From the NCBI RefSeq assembly GCF_011316935.1, contig NZ_WLYS01000004.1, positions 248,001 to 312,000 of the forward strand: a DNA stretch of 64,000 nt, read 5' to 3'. A program made the translations under genes and the position numbers. Below the pieces are notes generated by a model, which saw only the letters and a program-made list of their open reading frames with translations, had not been told where the DNA came from and made no database searches. Positions 29,044 through 38,339 of the stretch are shown here, piece by piece (the stretch's first letter is position 1; each line of letters opens with the position of its first letter). This DNA comes from Sphingobacterium chungjuense. GTDB lineage: Bacteria; Bacteroidota; Bacteroidia; Sphingobacteriales; Sphingobacteriaceae.

Positions 29044-29110
29044 CGTTAAAATATAGAAGTTAGAAAAGGCTTTCTCACTTCTAAATTCTCACTTCTGACT
29101 TCACTCTTCT
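29021..29110. repeat. Right-end heptamers of the ilvB-ilvN insertion: direct, then inverted
   Basis: Direct units: AGAAATT, AGAAGTT and AAAAGTT (29021-29041), a worn unit, then AGAAGTT at 29055-29061. From 29076 to 29110 there are five in-register units of the opposite orientation: CACTTCT, AAATTCT, CACTTCT, GACTTCA, CTCTTCT. The switch is marked by a 12-bp hairpin with one mismatch and a 4-nt loop (29055-29066 with 29071-29082). The inverted units mirror the left-end array, so the insertion has inverted-repeat ends. Confidence 0.85.
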
Positions 29111-29123
29111 TAATTAACACAAA

Positions 29124-29714
29124 ATGGAAAAGCAAGAATATACCATCACCCTGTACACCGAGAATTCCATTGGGATGATCGGACGTATATCCACGATCTT
29201 CTCTCGACGCAAGATCAATATCGAAAGTCTGAACACCTCCCCTTCTGAAGTGGAAGGCATTCACCGCTTTACGATCGTCATTAGCGAAAGCGAAGAAGTG
29301 GTGCGCAAACTATGTCGTCAGATCGAAAAGCAAGTCGAAGTATTGAAGGCGTACTACAATACTAACGATGAATTGGTATGGCAAGAGCAAGCTTTGTATA
29401 AAGTACCTGCTGACGTGATCGCTGAGAAAGCCTACGTTGAGCGCTTACTACGTCAGTATGGCGCAAGCGCCGTTGTGATCCGCAATGACTACATCGTCTT
29501 CGAGACAGCTGGACATCGCGAGGAAATCGACCGCTTAACGGCAGAACTCACTAAATACAATTTGATCGAGTTTGTGCGCGGTGCTCGTATTGCGATCATC
29601 AAAGAAAGCGCTGGTTTCCACCAGAAACTGAAAGAGTTTGAACAACAAGAACCATCACCTGATGTCGTGGAAAATGAATTCCTAGATCAGCAGGACGAGG
29701 TTTTCACCATGTAA
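29124..29714 (+). CDS. ilvN: Acetolactate synthase, small (regulatory) subunit
   Basis: A 196-residue protein with an N-terminal ACT domain (YTITLYTENSIGMIGRISTIF, then RKINIESLNTSPSE) that binds valine and sets feedback inhibition of IlvB, followed by the C-terminal AHAS small-subunit domain (VYVERLLRQYGASAVVIRND-like block around residues 105-130). Length fits the longer bacterial IlvN/IlvH form. It starts 13 nt after the last inverted heptamer, so its ribosome-binding region abuts the insertion. Next gene is the DinB-like gene, 14 nt downstream. Confidence 0.95.
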   Translation: MEKQEYTITLYTENSIGMIGRISTIFSRRKINIESLNTSPSEVEGIHRFTIVISESEEVVRKLCRQIEKQVEVLKAYYNTNDELVWQEQALYKVPADVIAEKAYVERLLRQYGASAVVIRNDYIVFETAGHREEIDRLTAELTKYNLIEFVRGARIAIIKESAGFHQKLKEFEQQEPSPDVVENEFLDQQDEVFTM

Positions 29715-29728
29715 TCTCCAAAATAGAC

Positions 29729-30193
29729 ATGACAGAAGTATTCCAGTTTATTCGCGATGCAAGACGGGCATTTATTGCGCTTTTAGATACGCTATCGTTG
29801 GAACAGCTTAACGAAATTCCGGCAGGTTACAACAATAACATTATTTGGAATTTTGGACATATCGTCGTATCCACGCAAGGTTTGTGCTACGCTCGTTCAG
29901 GCGTTCGCCCAGATACCAGTCAGATCCAATACCTATCAGCTTATGCCAAAGGCACCGTACCAACGTATGTGGTAGATCAGGCCGAAGTAGATGCTTTAAA
30001 GAAGCTAGCAATAGATACGATAGATACCATACAGCGTGATTACAAAGCGGGCGTATTTGCTAATTTTCAATCCTTTGAAACCAGCACGTACAAAGTCACA
30101 TTAAACACGATTGAAGAAGTGATCGCTACGACGGTTGGTCACGACAATTGGCATTTTGGCTACGCCACCGCCCAGAAAAGATTAATTAAATAA
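29729..30193 (+). CDS. DinB-like (four-helix, metal-binding) protein
   Basis: A 154-residue soluble protein of the DinB/YfiT-like fold. It shows the three-histidine pattern of the family: one His in WNFGHIVVS near residue 48 and two in GHDNWHFGY near residues 138 and 142, the usual metal ligands. Many members are thiol-dependent transferases (for example with bacillithiol or mycothiol), but most are uncharacterised. It lies within the branched-chain amino acid cluster between ilvN (14 nt) and ilvC (36 nt), so it is co-transcribed with them; no role in the pathway is known to me. Confidence 0.82.
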   Translation: MTEVFQFIRDARRAFIALLDTLSLEQLNEIPAGYNNNIIWNFGHIVVSTQGLCYARSGVRPDTSQIQYLSAYAKGTVPTYVVDQAEVDALKKLAIDTIDTIQRDYKAGVFANFQSFETSTYKVTLNTIEEVIATTVGHDNWHFGYATAQKRLIK

Positions 30194-30229
30194 CCGCAAT
30201 AGATATCAAAAAAATATAAATACATAAAA

Positions 30230-31711
30230 ATGGCAAATTACTTTAATACCCTATCGCTCAGAGAGCAGTTAACCCAATTAGGACAAGCAGAATTTTTAGA
30301 TGCTAGCGCTTTCACCGATGGCGTCGAAGCATTAAAAGGTAAAAAAATCGTCATTGTGGGTGCTGGTGCACAAGGTTTGAATCAAGGTTTGAATCTTCGC
30401 GATAGTGGTTTAGATGTTTCTTACGCCCTGCGTAAGGAGGCCATCGAACAAAAAAGAGATTCTTGGAAAAATGCAACAGACAACAACTTTGCAGTAGGTA
30501 CGTATGAGGAATTGATTCCTTCGGCAGATCTTGTGATCAACTTGACACCAGACAAGCAACATACTAACGTAGTTGATGCCGTACAGCCTTTGATGAAAGA
30601 AGGTGCTACTTTGTCTTATTCTCATGGTTTCAACATCGTAGAAGAAGGATTGCAAGTACGTAAAGATTTGACCGTGATCATGGTTGCTCCTAAATCTCCA
30701 GGATCTGAAGTACGTGCTGAGTTCTTGCGCGGTTTTGGTGTTCCTACGCTCATTGCGGTTCACCCAGAAAACGATCCACAAGGAAAAGGATGGGCAGAAG
30801 CAAAAGCTTACTGTGTGGGCACTGGTGGACATAAAGCAGGCGTATTGAAATCTTCTTTCGTAGCCGAAGTAAAATCGGATTTGATGGGCGAGCAAACCAT
30901 CCTATGTGGATTGCTACAAACAGGTTCTATCCTATCTTTTGACAAAATGGTTGAAAAAGGAATCGATGCCGGATATGCTTCTAAATTGGTCCAATACGGT
31001 GTAGAAGTAATCACCGAAGCCTTGAAACACGGTGGTGTAAGCGGTATGTTGGATCGTTTGAGCAACCCGGCGAAAGTAAAAGCATTCGAATTATCTGAAG
31101 AGCTAAAAGATATCATGCGTCCATTGTTCGAAAAACACCAAGACGACATCATGTCGGGCGAATTCAGCAAAACCATGATGGAAGACTGGGCAAACGACGA
31201 TGTCAACCTATTGAAATGGCGTGCAGAAACGGGCGAAACAGCTTTTGAAAAAACGCCAGCTGGTGATGTACAGATCAATGAGCAAGAATACTTTGACAAC
31301 TACACGTTGATGGTGGCTTTTGTACGTGCCGGTGTAGAGTTGGCATTCGAAGTAATGGTACAAGCAGGTATTAAACCAGAAAGTGCTTATTACGAATCAT
31401 TGCACGAAACACCATTGATCGCTAACACCATCGCTCGCAAGAAATTGTTCGAAATGAACCGCGTAATTTCTGATACCGCAGAATACGGATGTTACCTGTT
31501 CGATCAAGCGTGTAAACCCTTATTGACTGACTTCATGAGAACAGTAGATACAGAAGTCGTTGGAAAGAACTTCAACGATGGCAAGGACGGCGCAGTAGAC
31601 AATTCGAAGTTGGTATCGATCAACGAAAAATTGCGTAACCACCCGGTGGAAGTCGTTGGACGCGAACTACGTAAAGCAATGAAGGCGATGAAAACGATTA
31701 AAACCGCGTAA
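30230..31711 (+). CDS. ilvC: Ketol-acid reductoisomerase, class II
   Basis: A 493-residue NADPH-dependent enzyme that isomerises and reduces acetolactate and acetohydroxybutyrate. The Rossmann motif [20 protein letters not shown], the downstream LRKE basic loop typical of NADPH use, and two helical C-terminal repeats (residues about 210-350 and 355-480) make it class II, like the E. coli enzyme, rather than the short class I. Within the cluster it follows the DinB-like gene and precedes leuC with a structured 119-bp gap. Confidence 0.96.
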   Translation: MANYFNTLSLREQLTQLGQAEFLDASAFTDGVEALKGKKIVIVGAGAQGLNQGLNLRDSGLDVSYALRKEAIEQKRDSWKNATDNNFAVGTYEELIPSADLVINLTPDKQHTNVVDAVQPLMKEGATLSYSHGFNIVEEGLQVRKDLTVIMVAPKSPGSEVRAEFLRGFGVPTLIAVHPENDPQGKGWAEAKAYCVGTGGHKAGVLKSSFVAEVKSDLMGEQTILCGLLQTGSILSFDKMVEKGIDAGYASKLVQYGVEVITEALKHGGVSGMLDRLSNPAKVKAFELSEELKDIMRPLFEKHQDDIMSGEFSKTMMEDWANDDVNLLKWRAETGETAFEKTPAGDVQINEQEYFDNYTLMVAFVRAGVELAFEVMVQAGIKPESAYYESLHETPLIANTIARKKLFEMNRVISDTAEYGCYLFDQACKPLLTDFMRTVDTEVVGKNFNDGKDGAVDNSKLVSINEKLRNHPVEVVGRELRKAMKAMKTIKTA

Positions 31712-31744
31712 TAGCAAAAACAGGATAATCCATTAAAATTTTCG

Positions 31745-31798
31745 TAATTTTGATAGACATATCACGGGTCAAATTGACGATATGTCAATTTGACCCGT
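31745..31798 (+). promoter_or_regulatory. -7 box and two mutually exclusive hairpins before leuC
   Basis: TAATTTTG (31745-31752) is an exact TAnnTTTG match. Just downstream is a perfect 15-bp inverted repeat (31764-31778 with 31784-31798, arm ACGGGTCAAATTGAC, loop GATAT). An alternative 8-bp stem, GACATATC (31756-31763) with GATATGTC (31779-31786), uses the loop and the first bases of the right arm, so the two cannot form together. No T-tract follows. This could be an RNA switch, an operator, or a processing site. Confidence 0.6.
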
Positions 31799-31830
31799 AT
31801 CCATAATACCACAATTTGAGAGAGAGCATA

Positions 31831-33258
31831 ATGGGAAAAACATTAGTAGAAAAAATTTGGGACGCGCACGTTGTGAAACGGCAAGAAGGTTTTCCAGACA
31901 TCCTGTACATCGATACGCACCTCATCCATGAGGTAACTTCGCCGCAGGCTTTCGACGGATTACGCAAGCGCAATTTACCGGTGTTCAGACCGAATCAGAC
32001 GGTGGCTACCGCCGATCACAATGTACCTACGATCGATCAGCACCTACCGATTAAAGAGGAATTATCCAGATATCAGGTCGATATGTTGAGCAAAAACACC
32101 AGCGAATTTGGGGTGGAGCTTTACGGATTAGGCCATCCTTTCCAAGGAATTGTACACGTAATTGGTCCTGAGTTGGGTATTACTTTACCCGGAAAAACGA
32201 TGGTATGTGGCGATAGCCATACGTCTACGCATGGCGCTTTTGGTGCGATTGCTTTCGGAATCGGAACATCACAAGTAGAGCAAGTTTTTGCTACGCAGTG
32301 CTTGTTGCAACAAGCGCCAAAAACGATGAAAATCGAGGTCAATGGCACTTTACAGCCAGGTGTAGGTGCTAAAGACATTATTCTATATATTATTGCCAAG
32401 ATTTCGGCTGCAGGTGGTACAGGTTATTTCATTGAATACGCCGGTTCCGCTATTCGCGCGCTTAGCATGGAAGCACGGATGACAATCTGCAACATGAGTA
32501 TCGAAATGGGTGCTCGTGGTGGATTGATCGCTCCAGATGATATCACCTTTGATTACATCAAAGGACGCGAATTTGCACCGAAAGATCAGAAATGGGACGA
32601 ATCTTTGGCATACTGGAAAACCTTGTATTCTGACGAAGATGCCACGTTTGATTCCGTATTGGAATTTGCCGCAGAAGATATCGAGCCGATGGTGACCTAT
32701 GGTACCAACCCAGGAATGGGTATGGGTGTCACCGAGCACATTCCAGCTACGGAAGCACAACCAGAATCCGAACGCCCTTCTTACAAAAAAGCATTGAACT
32801 ACATGGGTTTCGAAGACGATCAGCCGCTTTTAGGCCGTCCTATCGACTATGTGTTTATCGGTAGCTGTACCAACTCTCGTATCGAAGATTTGCGTGAAGT
32901 CGCCAACTTTGTGCGCGGTAAGCAAAAAGCAGAGCAGGTAGAAGTCTGGATCGTTCCAGGGTCGAAGCAAGTGGAAGCGCAAGCCAAAGCCGAAGGCATT
33001 GACAAGGTATTGGAAGCAGCCGGTTTTATTCTACGCGAGCCGGGCTGTTCAGCATGTTTGGGGATGAATGAAGATAAAATTCCTGCCGGAAAATACTGTA
33101 TATCCACTTCGAATAGAAACTTCGAAGGTAGACAAGGACCTAATGCGCGCACGTTGCTAGCAAGCCCGTTGACGGCAGCAGCAGCAGCCATCACAGGAAA
33201 AATTACAGATGTGCGCGAATTTCTAGGATCTGAAGAATCGATAGAATTCATACAGTAA
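31831..33258 (+). CDS. leuC: 3-isopropylmalate dehydratase, large subunit
   Basis: A 475-residue aconitase-family subunit that, with LeuD, isomerises 2-isopropylmalate to 3-isopropylmalate in leucine synthesis. The [4Fe-4S] ligands are Cys346 ([12 protein letters not shown]), Cys406 and Cys409 ([12 protein letters not shown]), at the same positions as in E. coli LeuC. Start chosen at ATG 31831 ([13 protein letters not shown]); an in-frame TTG at 31816 would add five residues that other LeuC proteins lack. It is separated from leuD by a lipoprotein gene, although the two subunits are usually adjacent. Confidence 0.96.
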   Translation: MGKTLVEKIWDAHVVKRQEGFPDILYIDTHLIHEVTSPQAFDGLRKRNLPVFRPNQTVATADHNVPTIDQHLPIKEELSRYQVDMLSKNTSEFGVELYGLGHPFQGIVHVIGPELGITLPGKTMVCGDSHTSTHGAFGAIAFGIGTSQVEQVFATQCLLQQAPKTMKIEVNGTLQPGVGAKDIILYIIAKISAAGGTGYFIEYAGSAIRALSMEARMTICNMSIEMGARGGLIAPDDITFDYIKGREFAPKDQKWDESLAYWKTLYSDEDATFDSVLEFAAEDIEPMVTYGTNPGMGMGVTEHIPATEAQPESERPSYKKALNYMGFEDDQPLLGRPIDYVFIGSCTNSRIEDLREVANFVRGKQKAEQVEVWIVPGSKQVEAQAKAEGIDKVLEAAGFILREPGCSACLGMNEDKIPAGKYCISTSNRNFEGRQGPNARTLLASPLTAAAAAITGKITDVREFLGSEESIEFIQ

Positions 33259-33283
33259 TGCAGGATAATATAATGATAATAGG

Positions 33284-33314
33284 TTTGTCTGTTTTAGTTG
33301 AAAAAATAAATTGT
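33284..33314 (+). promoter_or_regulatory. Weak promoter-like pair before the PEGA/SHOCT lipoprotein
   Basis: TTTG (33284-33287), exactly 19 nt, then TAAATTGT (33307-33314), which matches TAnnTTTG at four of the six fixed bases. It could give the lipoprotein gene its own promoter inside the cluster. Confidence 0.3.
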
Positions 33315-33373
33315 ACATTCGGCGGAAATTATTTAACAACCACAAATTATCATTTAACATTAAATTCTGAAAA

Positions 33374-33871
33374 ATGAAGAGCATTCATTCTTTTAAAAAA
33401 ATTACTGCCGTAACTATCTCTACATCAATCTTATTTGCTAGTTGCGCGAGTAAGACAATGATTCAGTCAAATCCATCAAACGCCAAGTTGTATATCAACA
33501 ATGAGTTTGTTGGAAATACACCATTTGATTACAAAGATTCGAAGATTGTTGGATCTACAAATGATGTAAAACTAGAGAAAGAGGGTTATGAGACTTTCTA
33601 TTCTTCATTTTCTAGAAGTGAAAAAGCGGATGTGGGCGCTATTATTGGTGGTGTATTTTTATTATTCCCGTTTTTGTGGACGATGAAATACAAAGACAGC
33701 CGCACCTACGAGCTTTTGCCAGTAAATGGATCATCACAAAAGAATGAACCGTTGACTAGCGTTACTGATTCAAAAGCGAAAAGACTACGTGATCTAAAAC
33801 AATTGTTAGACGAAGAAGTGATCACGAAAGCAGAATTTGAAAAAGAGAAGGAAAAGATCCTGAACGAATAA
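33374..33871 (+). CDS. PEGA-like lipoprotein with C-terminal SHOCT domain
   Basis: A 165-residue lipoprotein: lipobox FASC puts the lipidated residue at Cys24. Residues 30-75 resemble a PEGA surface-layer-like domain (SNPSNAKLYINNEFVGNTPFDY, then VKLEKEGYETF). A hydrophobic span (VGAIIGGVFLLFPFLWTM) follows, and residues 135-165 form a SHOCT domain (LRDLKQLLDEEVITKAEFEKEK), a short helical hairpin often found at the C-terminus of envelope proteins. It interrupts leuC-leuD and has AT-richer sequence than its neighbours, suggesting a later insertion. Function unknown. Confidence 0.75.
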   Translation: MKSIHSFKKITAVTISTSILFASCASKTMIQSNPSNAKLYINNEFVGNTPFDYKDSKIVGSTNDVKLEKEGYETFYSSFSRSEKADVGAIIGGVFLLFPFLWTMKYKDSRTYELLPVNGSSQKNEPLTSVTDSKAKRLRDLKQLLDEEVITKAEFEKEKEKILNE

Positions 33872-33913
33872 GCATATAGGCCGTTTCGAAAGTAATGCCT
33901 TATACCAAATAAT

Positions 33914-33934
33914 GGTCATCCTTAAAGGATGACC
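33914..33934 (+). other. Short hairpin before leuD
   Basis: A perfect 8-bp stem (GGTCATCC at 33914-33921 with GGATGACC at 33927-33934) with a 5-nt loop, 14 nt before the leuD start codon. No T-run follows, so it is more likely an mRNA structure than a terminator. Confidence 0.5.
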
Positions 33935-33948
33935 TAAATTGCATTAAA

Positions 33949-34548
33949 ATGAAAAAATTTGAAACATTAAACTCTTCGGTAGTACCATTACCGATTGAAA
34001 ATATTGACACCGATCAAATCATTCCGGCTCGTTTCTTAAAAGCAACGACGCGCGAAGGCTTTGGCGACAACCTCTTCCGCGACTGGCGCTTTGATGGCGA
34101 CAATCAACCCAAAGCAGATTTCGTGATGAATGATGCTACCTACGCTGGTAAAATCTTGGTAGCAGGTAAGAACTTTGGTTGTGGTTCATCCCGTGAGCAC
34201 GCGGCTTGGGCTATTCAAGATTATGGTTTCGATGTGGTTATCAGCTCTTTCTTCGCTGATATTTTTAAAGGTAACGCGCTGAACAATGGCGTACTTCCTA
34301 TTCAAGTGACCGAAGAGTTCCTAGAAAAGATCTTTGCCTCTACGTTTAAAAACCCCGAATCCAAATTGGTGGTCGACCTAGAAGCGCAGACCGTGACTAT
34401 TCAAGATACGAATGAATCATTCACCTTCGAGATCAACCCGTACAAGAAATCTTGTCTGATCAATGGATATGACGACATCGATTATATATTGAGTCATCGT
34501 TCAGAAATCGAGGAATTCGAAAAAACGCGCCCATATAGCTATGTCTAA
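33949..34548 (+). CDS. leuD: 3-isopropylmalate dehydratase, small subunit
   Basis: A 199-residue swivel-domain subunit that completes the LeuCD isomerase. Diagnostic blocks are [31 protein letters not shown] (substrate binding) and [20 protein letters not shown]. Its last 8 nt overlap the start of the ABC ATPase gene (ATGTCTAA contains both start and stop), so translation of that gene is coupled to leuD. Confidence 0.96.
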   Translation: MKKFETLNSSVVPLPIENIDTDQIIPARFLKATTREGFGDNLFRDWRFDGDNQPKADFVMNDATYAGKILVAGKNFGCGSSREHAAWAIQDYGFDVVISSFFADIFKGNALNNGVLPIQVTEEFLEKIFASTFKNPESKLVVDLEAQTVTIQDTNESFTFEINPYKKSCLINGYDDIDYILSHRSEIEEFEKTRPYSYV

Positions 34549-36007
34549 ACCCTGGGTTCACATACAAGATCTTTGCGTACGATACGGTGCTAAAACTGTG
34601 TTGCAAGACTTGGCGTGGACTTATGAGGGTGGCACACATTGGGCGATTGGTGGCGAAAGCGGCTCTGGAAAAACAACCTTAGCACGTGCATTGGCCAATC
34701 AAATCCCTTATCAGGGCTTGATTGAGTTGAATTTACCGACTGATAAATCTCCCGCAGTATTATACGTACCCAATTGGTATCAGTTTACCAACTTAGAAGG
34801 CGATCGCAACTTTTATTATCAGCAACGATACAATACCCATCAAGGGCGAGATACCAGAACGGTAGCTGGCGAATTGGCGCATTTTGCAGAACAGGAAAAC
34901 CGAGCTTTGGCAGAAGCACTTCCCTACGTGAAAGCATTAGGCTTTGACGAGCAAATGGATTCGCAACTGATTGAGCTTTCCAGTGGCGAGCACAAGAAAT
35001 TACAATTAGTAAAAGCACTGTGGAGCAATCCACAACTTTTGATTATAGATGAGCCATACACTGGCTTAGATAAAGCATCAAGAAAATCATTAAACGAGTG
35101 TATTGACCAACTAGCTGAAAGAGGAACACAGGTGATTTTATTGACGAATGACGTCAACTTACCGCAATGCATCAATGCATTCGCGATCGTGCAGGCAGGT
35201 CAATTAAAAGAAGTAGCCAGTCCAGATGGTTTTATCGTGGCTAAACCGCGGCAATCCCGCGCTTTACCCGAATTTCTAAGAGCAGCACCCGAAGCAACCA
35301 GTGAGCAGATCATTCAGCTCAACAACATACACGTTCGCTATGGCGACAAAACCGTATTGCAGGATATCTCCTGGACCGTCAATCGGGGCGACAAATGGGT
35401 TATCCAAGGCGCCAATGGATCTGGAAAATCGACGTTGTTGAGCCTCATCAATGGCGATCATCCGCAAGCTTACGGGCTAGATATTCGCTTATTTGGCAAT
35501 CAACGTGGCTCTGGCGAAAGCATCTGGGATATTAAGCAAAAGATCGGATTGATATCACCTGAAATGCACTGGTACTTTGACCAAACTGCTACCGTATGGC
35601 ATACCGTCACTTCGGGTTTTTTCGATAGCATCGGTTTATATGCAGAGGCCTCTTTTCAGCAAAAGAAACAAGTAGACGAGCTGTTACATTTTTTTGATCT
35701 GTATACCGTAAAAAGTGAACTGCTCAGCACCTTGCCTTTGGGCAAACAACGTTTGGCATTGCTTGCTAGAACCGTGATCAAAAACCCACCATTATTGGTA
35801 TTAGATGAGCCCTGCCAAGGTTTGGATCAAACACAAACACAGTATTTCAACGACGTCGTAGATGAATTATGCCAGCATGGCAAAACGTTGCTTTACGTCG
35901 GGCATTACGAAAGTCAATTACCGCAATCCATCGACCACCGTTTGGTATTGGAAAAGGGAAAAATAGTTAGACCACAACACAAAATTATACTAGAAGAACG
36001 AGCGTAG
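34541..36007 (+). CDS. Double ABC ATPase without membrane domain (ModF-like)
   Basis: A 488-residue protein with two ABC ATPase domains in tandem. Domain 1: Walker [10 protein letters not shown] (Lys44), signature [10 protein letters not shown] (147-), Walker [13 protein letters not shown]. Domain 2: Walker [11 protein letters not shown] (Lys296), a degenerate signature LPLGKQRLA, Walker [13 protein letters not shown]. No transmembrane part and no permease gene nearby. The layout resembles ModF (once called photorepair protein PhrA), whose role is unclear; the linker between domains is not the long charged type of ribosome-acting ABC-F proteins. It sits between leuD and leuB with an 8-nt overlap with leuD, so it is made along with the leucine enzymes for no evident reason. 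Confidence 0.85.
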   Translation: MSKPWVHIQDLCVRYGAKTVLQDLAWTYEGGTHWAIGGESGSGKTTLARALANQIPYQGLIELNLPTDKSPAVLYVPNWYQFTNLEGDRNFYYQQRYNTHQGRDTRTVAGELAHFAEQENRALAEALPYVKALGFDEQMDSQLIELSSGEHKKLQLVKALWSNPQLLIIDEPYTGLDKASRKSLNECIDQLAERGTQVILLTNDVNLPQCINAFAIVQAGQLKEVASPDGFIVAKPRQSRALPEFLRAAPEATSEQIIQLNNIHVRYGDKTVLQDISWTVNRGDKWVIQGANGSGKSTLLSLINGDHPQAYGLDIRLFGNQRGSGESIWDIKQKIGLISPEMHWYFDQTATVWHTVTSGFFDSIGLYAEASFQQKKQVDELLHFFDLYTVKSELLSTLPLGKQRLALLARTVIKNPPLLVLDEPCQGLDQTQTQYFNDVVDELCQHGKTLLYVGHYESQLPQSIDHRLVLEKGKIVRPQHKIILEERA

Positions 36008-36031
36008 AAACTCGACAAGTAACGACATAAC

Positions 36032-37111
36032 ATGAAGAAGAATATATTAATCATCCCGGGTGATGGTATCGGACAAGAGGTCACAGAATGGGGTAAGCAG
36101 GTACTAGAAGTAATCGCTTCCAAATTCGGACATGAGTTTGCATTTGACAACGCCATTATGGGGCATACCGCGATTGAAGCCTCTGGCAATCCTTTGCCTG
36201 ATGAAACTTTGGAAAAAGCCAAAGCTTCTGATGCAATCTTATTCGGCGCGATTGGTCATGCTAAGTACGACAATGATCCTTCAGCCAAAGTACGCCCAGA
36301 GCAAGGCTTGTTGAAAATCCGGAAGGAACTAGGCCTATACGCTAACTTACGCCCTATCTTATTATTCGATGAGCTGTTGGATGCTTCTAGTTTGAAACCA
36401 GAGATCCTTCGCGGGACTGATATTTTATTCTTCCGTGAGTTGACCGGTGATGTGTATTTCGGGGAGAAAACACGTAATACAGATAACACCTTCGCTTCCG
36501 ACCTGATGAACTACCACCGCTACGAAGTAGAGCGTATTGCACGCAAAGCTTTTGAGGCGGCACAAACGCGTGGCAAGCGTCTTTGCTCCGTAGATAAAGC
36601 CAACGTATTGGAGACCTCTCGCCTGTGGAGAGAAGTGGTACAAGGGTTAGCTGCCGAATACCCAGATGTAGAAACCGAGCACATGTTTATCGACAATGCA
36701 GCGATGCAACTGGTGAAAAATCCGAAGAAATTTGATGTGGTATTGACCGCGAATCTATTTGGTGATATCTTGACGGATGAAGCTTCGCAGATCGCTGGAT
36801 CGATGGGCATGTTGGCCTCCGCTTCTATTGGTGATGGCACTGGGTTTTTCGAGCCGATTCACGGATCTGCACATGATATTGCTGGCCAAGACAAAGCGAA
36901 TCCACTAGCCTCTATCCTATCAGCTGCCTTAATGCTAGATATTGCCTTTGGATTGCAAGAAGAAGCAAAAGCCGTTACCGACGCCGTAGACCAAGCATTG
37001 AAAGCAGGATGGAGAACATCTGATATTGCGGTAAGCGACACACCTGCCGATCGCATTCTAGGCACCGTAGCCATGGGCCAAAAGGTCATTGAATTATTGA
37101 AGTCAAGATAA
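36032..37111 (+). CDS. leuB: 3-isopropylmalate dehydrogenase
   Basis: A 359-residue NAD-dependent oxidative decarboxylase giving 2-ketoisocaproate, the leucine precursor. Typical features: IPGDGIGQEVTEWG at the N-terminus, RELTGDVYFGEK (substrate loop), the catalytic Tyr/Lys regions (MNYHRYEVERIARKAF, SVDKANVLETSRLWR), and NLFGDILTDEASQIAGSMG with GTGFFEPIHGSAHDIAG. It follows the ABC ATPase gene by 24 nt. Confidence 0.97.
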   Translation: MKKNILIIPGDGIGQEVTEWGKQVLEVIASKFGHEFAFDNAIMGHTAIEASGNPLPDETLEKAKASDAILFGAIGHAKYDNDPSAKVRPEQGLLKIRKELGLYANLRPILLFDELLDASSLKPEILRGTDILFFRELTGDVYFGEKTRNTDNTFASDLMNYHRYEVERIARKAFEAAQTRGKRLCSVDKANVLETSRLWREVVQGLAAEYPDVETEHMFIDNAAMQLVKNPKKFDVVLTANLFGDILTDEASQIAGSMGMLASASIGDGTGFFEPIHGSAHDIAGQDKANPLASILSAALMLDIAFGLQEEAKAVTDAVDQALKAGWRTSDIAVSDTPADRILGTVAMGQKVIELLKSR

Positions 37112-37153
37112 CCGATATATAAACATACTGTAAAGTACTAAATTTCGAACCCT

Positions 37154-38308
37154 ATGTTACACGATCCGAATCATTTGTATATCTTCGACACCACCCTTAG
37201 AGATGGTGAACAAGTACCCGGTTGCCAACTTACGACACCGGAAAAAATCGAAATAGCCAGAGATCTGGAAACACTAGGCGTGGATATTATTGAAGCGGGT
37301 TTTCCCGTATCCAGTCCCGGAGATTTCCAGTCTGTCGTCGAGCTTTCTAAAGCGGTAGACAACGTGATTATCTGTGCCCTTACGCGTGCCAATGAAAACG
37401 ACATTACCGTGGCAGCCGAAGCTTTAAAATATGCTAAACGTCCACGTATCCACACTGGTATCGGTTCGTCGGATATGCACATCAAATACAAATTCAACAG
37501 CACACGTGAAGAAATTCTAGATCGTGCTGTGGCTGCCGTGAAGCATGCTAAAAGTTTTGTGGAAGATGTAGAATTCTACGCAGAAGATGCTGGCCGTGCC
37601 GACCTTCCTTACTTAGCGCAAATGGTCGAAGCGGTTATTGCAGCAGGTGCCACGGTCGTCAATATTCCAGATACCAATGGCTACTGCTTGGCCGATCAGT
37701 ATGGTGCGAAGATTAAATACCTGAAAGAAAACGTAAAAAATATTGATCAGGCGATCATTTCGGCACATTGCCATAATGATTTGGGCTTGGCAACAGCCAA
37801 TTCCATCGCCGCGATTCAAAATGGTGCCCGTCAGGTAGAATGTACCATCAACGGTATAGGCGAACGCGCAGGAAATACTTCATTAGAAGAAGTGGCCATG
37901 ATCTTGAAAGTACATGCTGCACACTTCCCAGATCTTACTTCCAATATCAATAGCAAGCTCTTCACTGCCATTTCACAGAAGGTGAGCTCCATGATGCGCA
38001 TGCCAGTACAACCAAACAAAGCTATCGTGGGCAAAAATGCCTTTGCGCATAGCTCCGGAATTCACCAAGATGGTTTCTTGAAGCACCGCGAGAATTACGA
38101 GATCATCCGCCCAGAAGATGTAGGCTTGGATGAAGCGGGTATTATTCTGACCGCGCGCTCTGGCCGTCACGCCTTGAAGCATCATCTCGAGCGCTTGGGA
38201 TATACGATGGACAAAGAAGCATTAGCAGCTACCTACGAGCGTTTTCTCGTATTGGCAGATGCCAAAAAAGACATTGTGGACGAGGATCTTTTGACCTTAG
38301 TCAAATAA
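37154..38308 (+). CDS. leuA: 2-isopropylmalate synthase, short form
   Basis: A 384-residue HMGL-like TIM-barrel enzyme condensing acetyl-CoA with 2-ketoisovalerate, the first committed step to leucine. Metal and catalytic motifs: [67 protein letters not shown]. The protein ends at about the accessory linker region, so the C-terminal LeuA dimer/allosteric domain (about 130 residues in the E. coli enzyme of over 500) that binds leucine is missing. Position between leuB and ilvA supports LeuA rather than homocitrate or citramalate synthase. Confidence 0.9.
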   Translation: MLHDPNHLYIFDTTLRDGEQVPGCQLTTPEKIEIARDLETLGVDIIEAGFPVSSPGDFQSVVELSKAVDNVIICALTRANENDITVAAEALKYAKRPRIHTGIGSSDMHIKYKFNSTREEILDRAVAAVKHAKSFVEDVEFYAEDAGRADLPYLAQMVEAVIAAGATVVNIPDTNGYCLADQYGAKIKYLKENVKNIDQAIISAHCHNDLGLATANSIAAIQNGARQVECTINGIGERAGNTSLEEVAMILKVHAAHFPDLTSNINSKLFTAISQKVSSMMRMPVQPNKAIVGKNAFAHSSGIHQDGFLKHRENYEIIRPEDVGLDEAGIILTARSGRHALKHHLERLGYTMDKEALAATYERFLVLADAKKDIVDEDLLTLVK

Positions 38309-38339
38309 CCTTTTCTTTTATCCATAATCGCAATAATAC

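Noticed and set aside
28596..29110. Possible CRISPR array or simple microsatellite only
   Set aside because: Units are 7 bp, contiguous and without spacers, so not CRISPR. A simple microsatellite does not explain the in-register inverted copies on the far side of the gene.
37154..38308. Homocitrate or citramalate synthase instead of LeuA
   Set aside because: The position between leuB and ilvA and the overall motif set fit 2-isopropylmalate synthase; the short length alone does not support the others.
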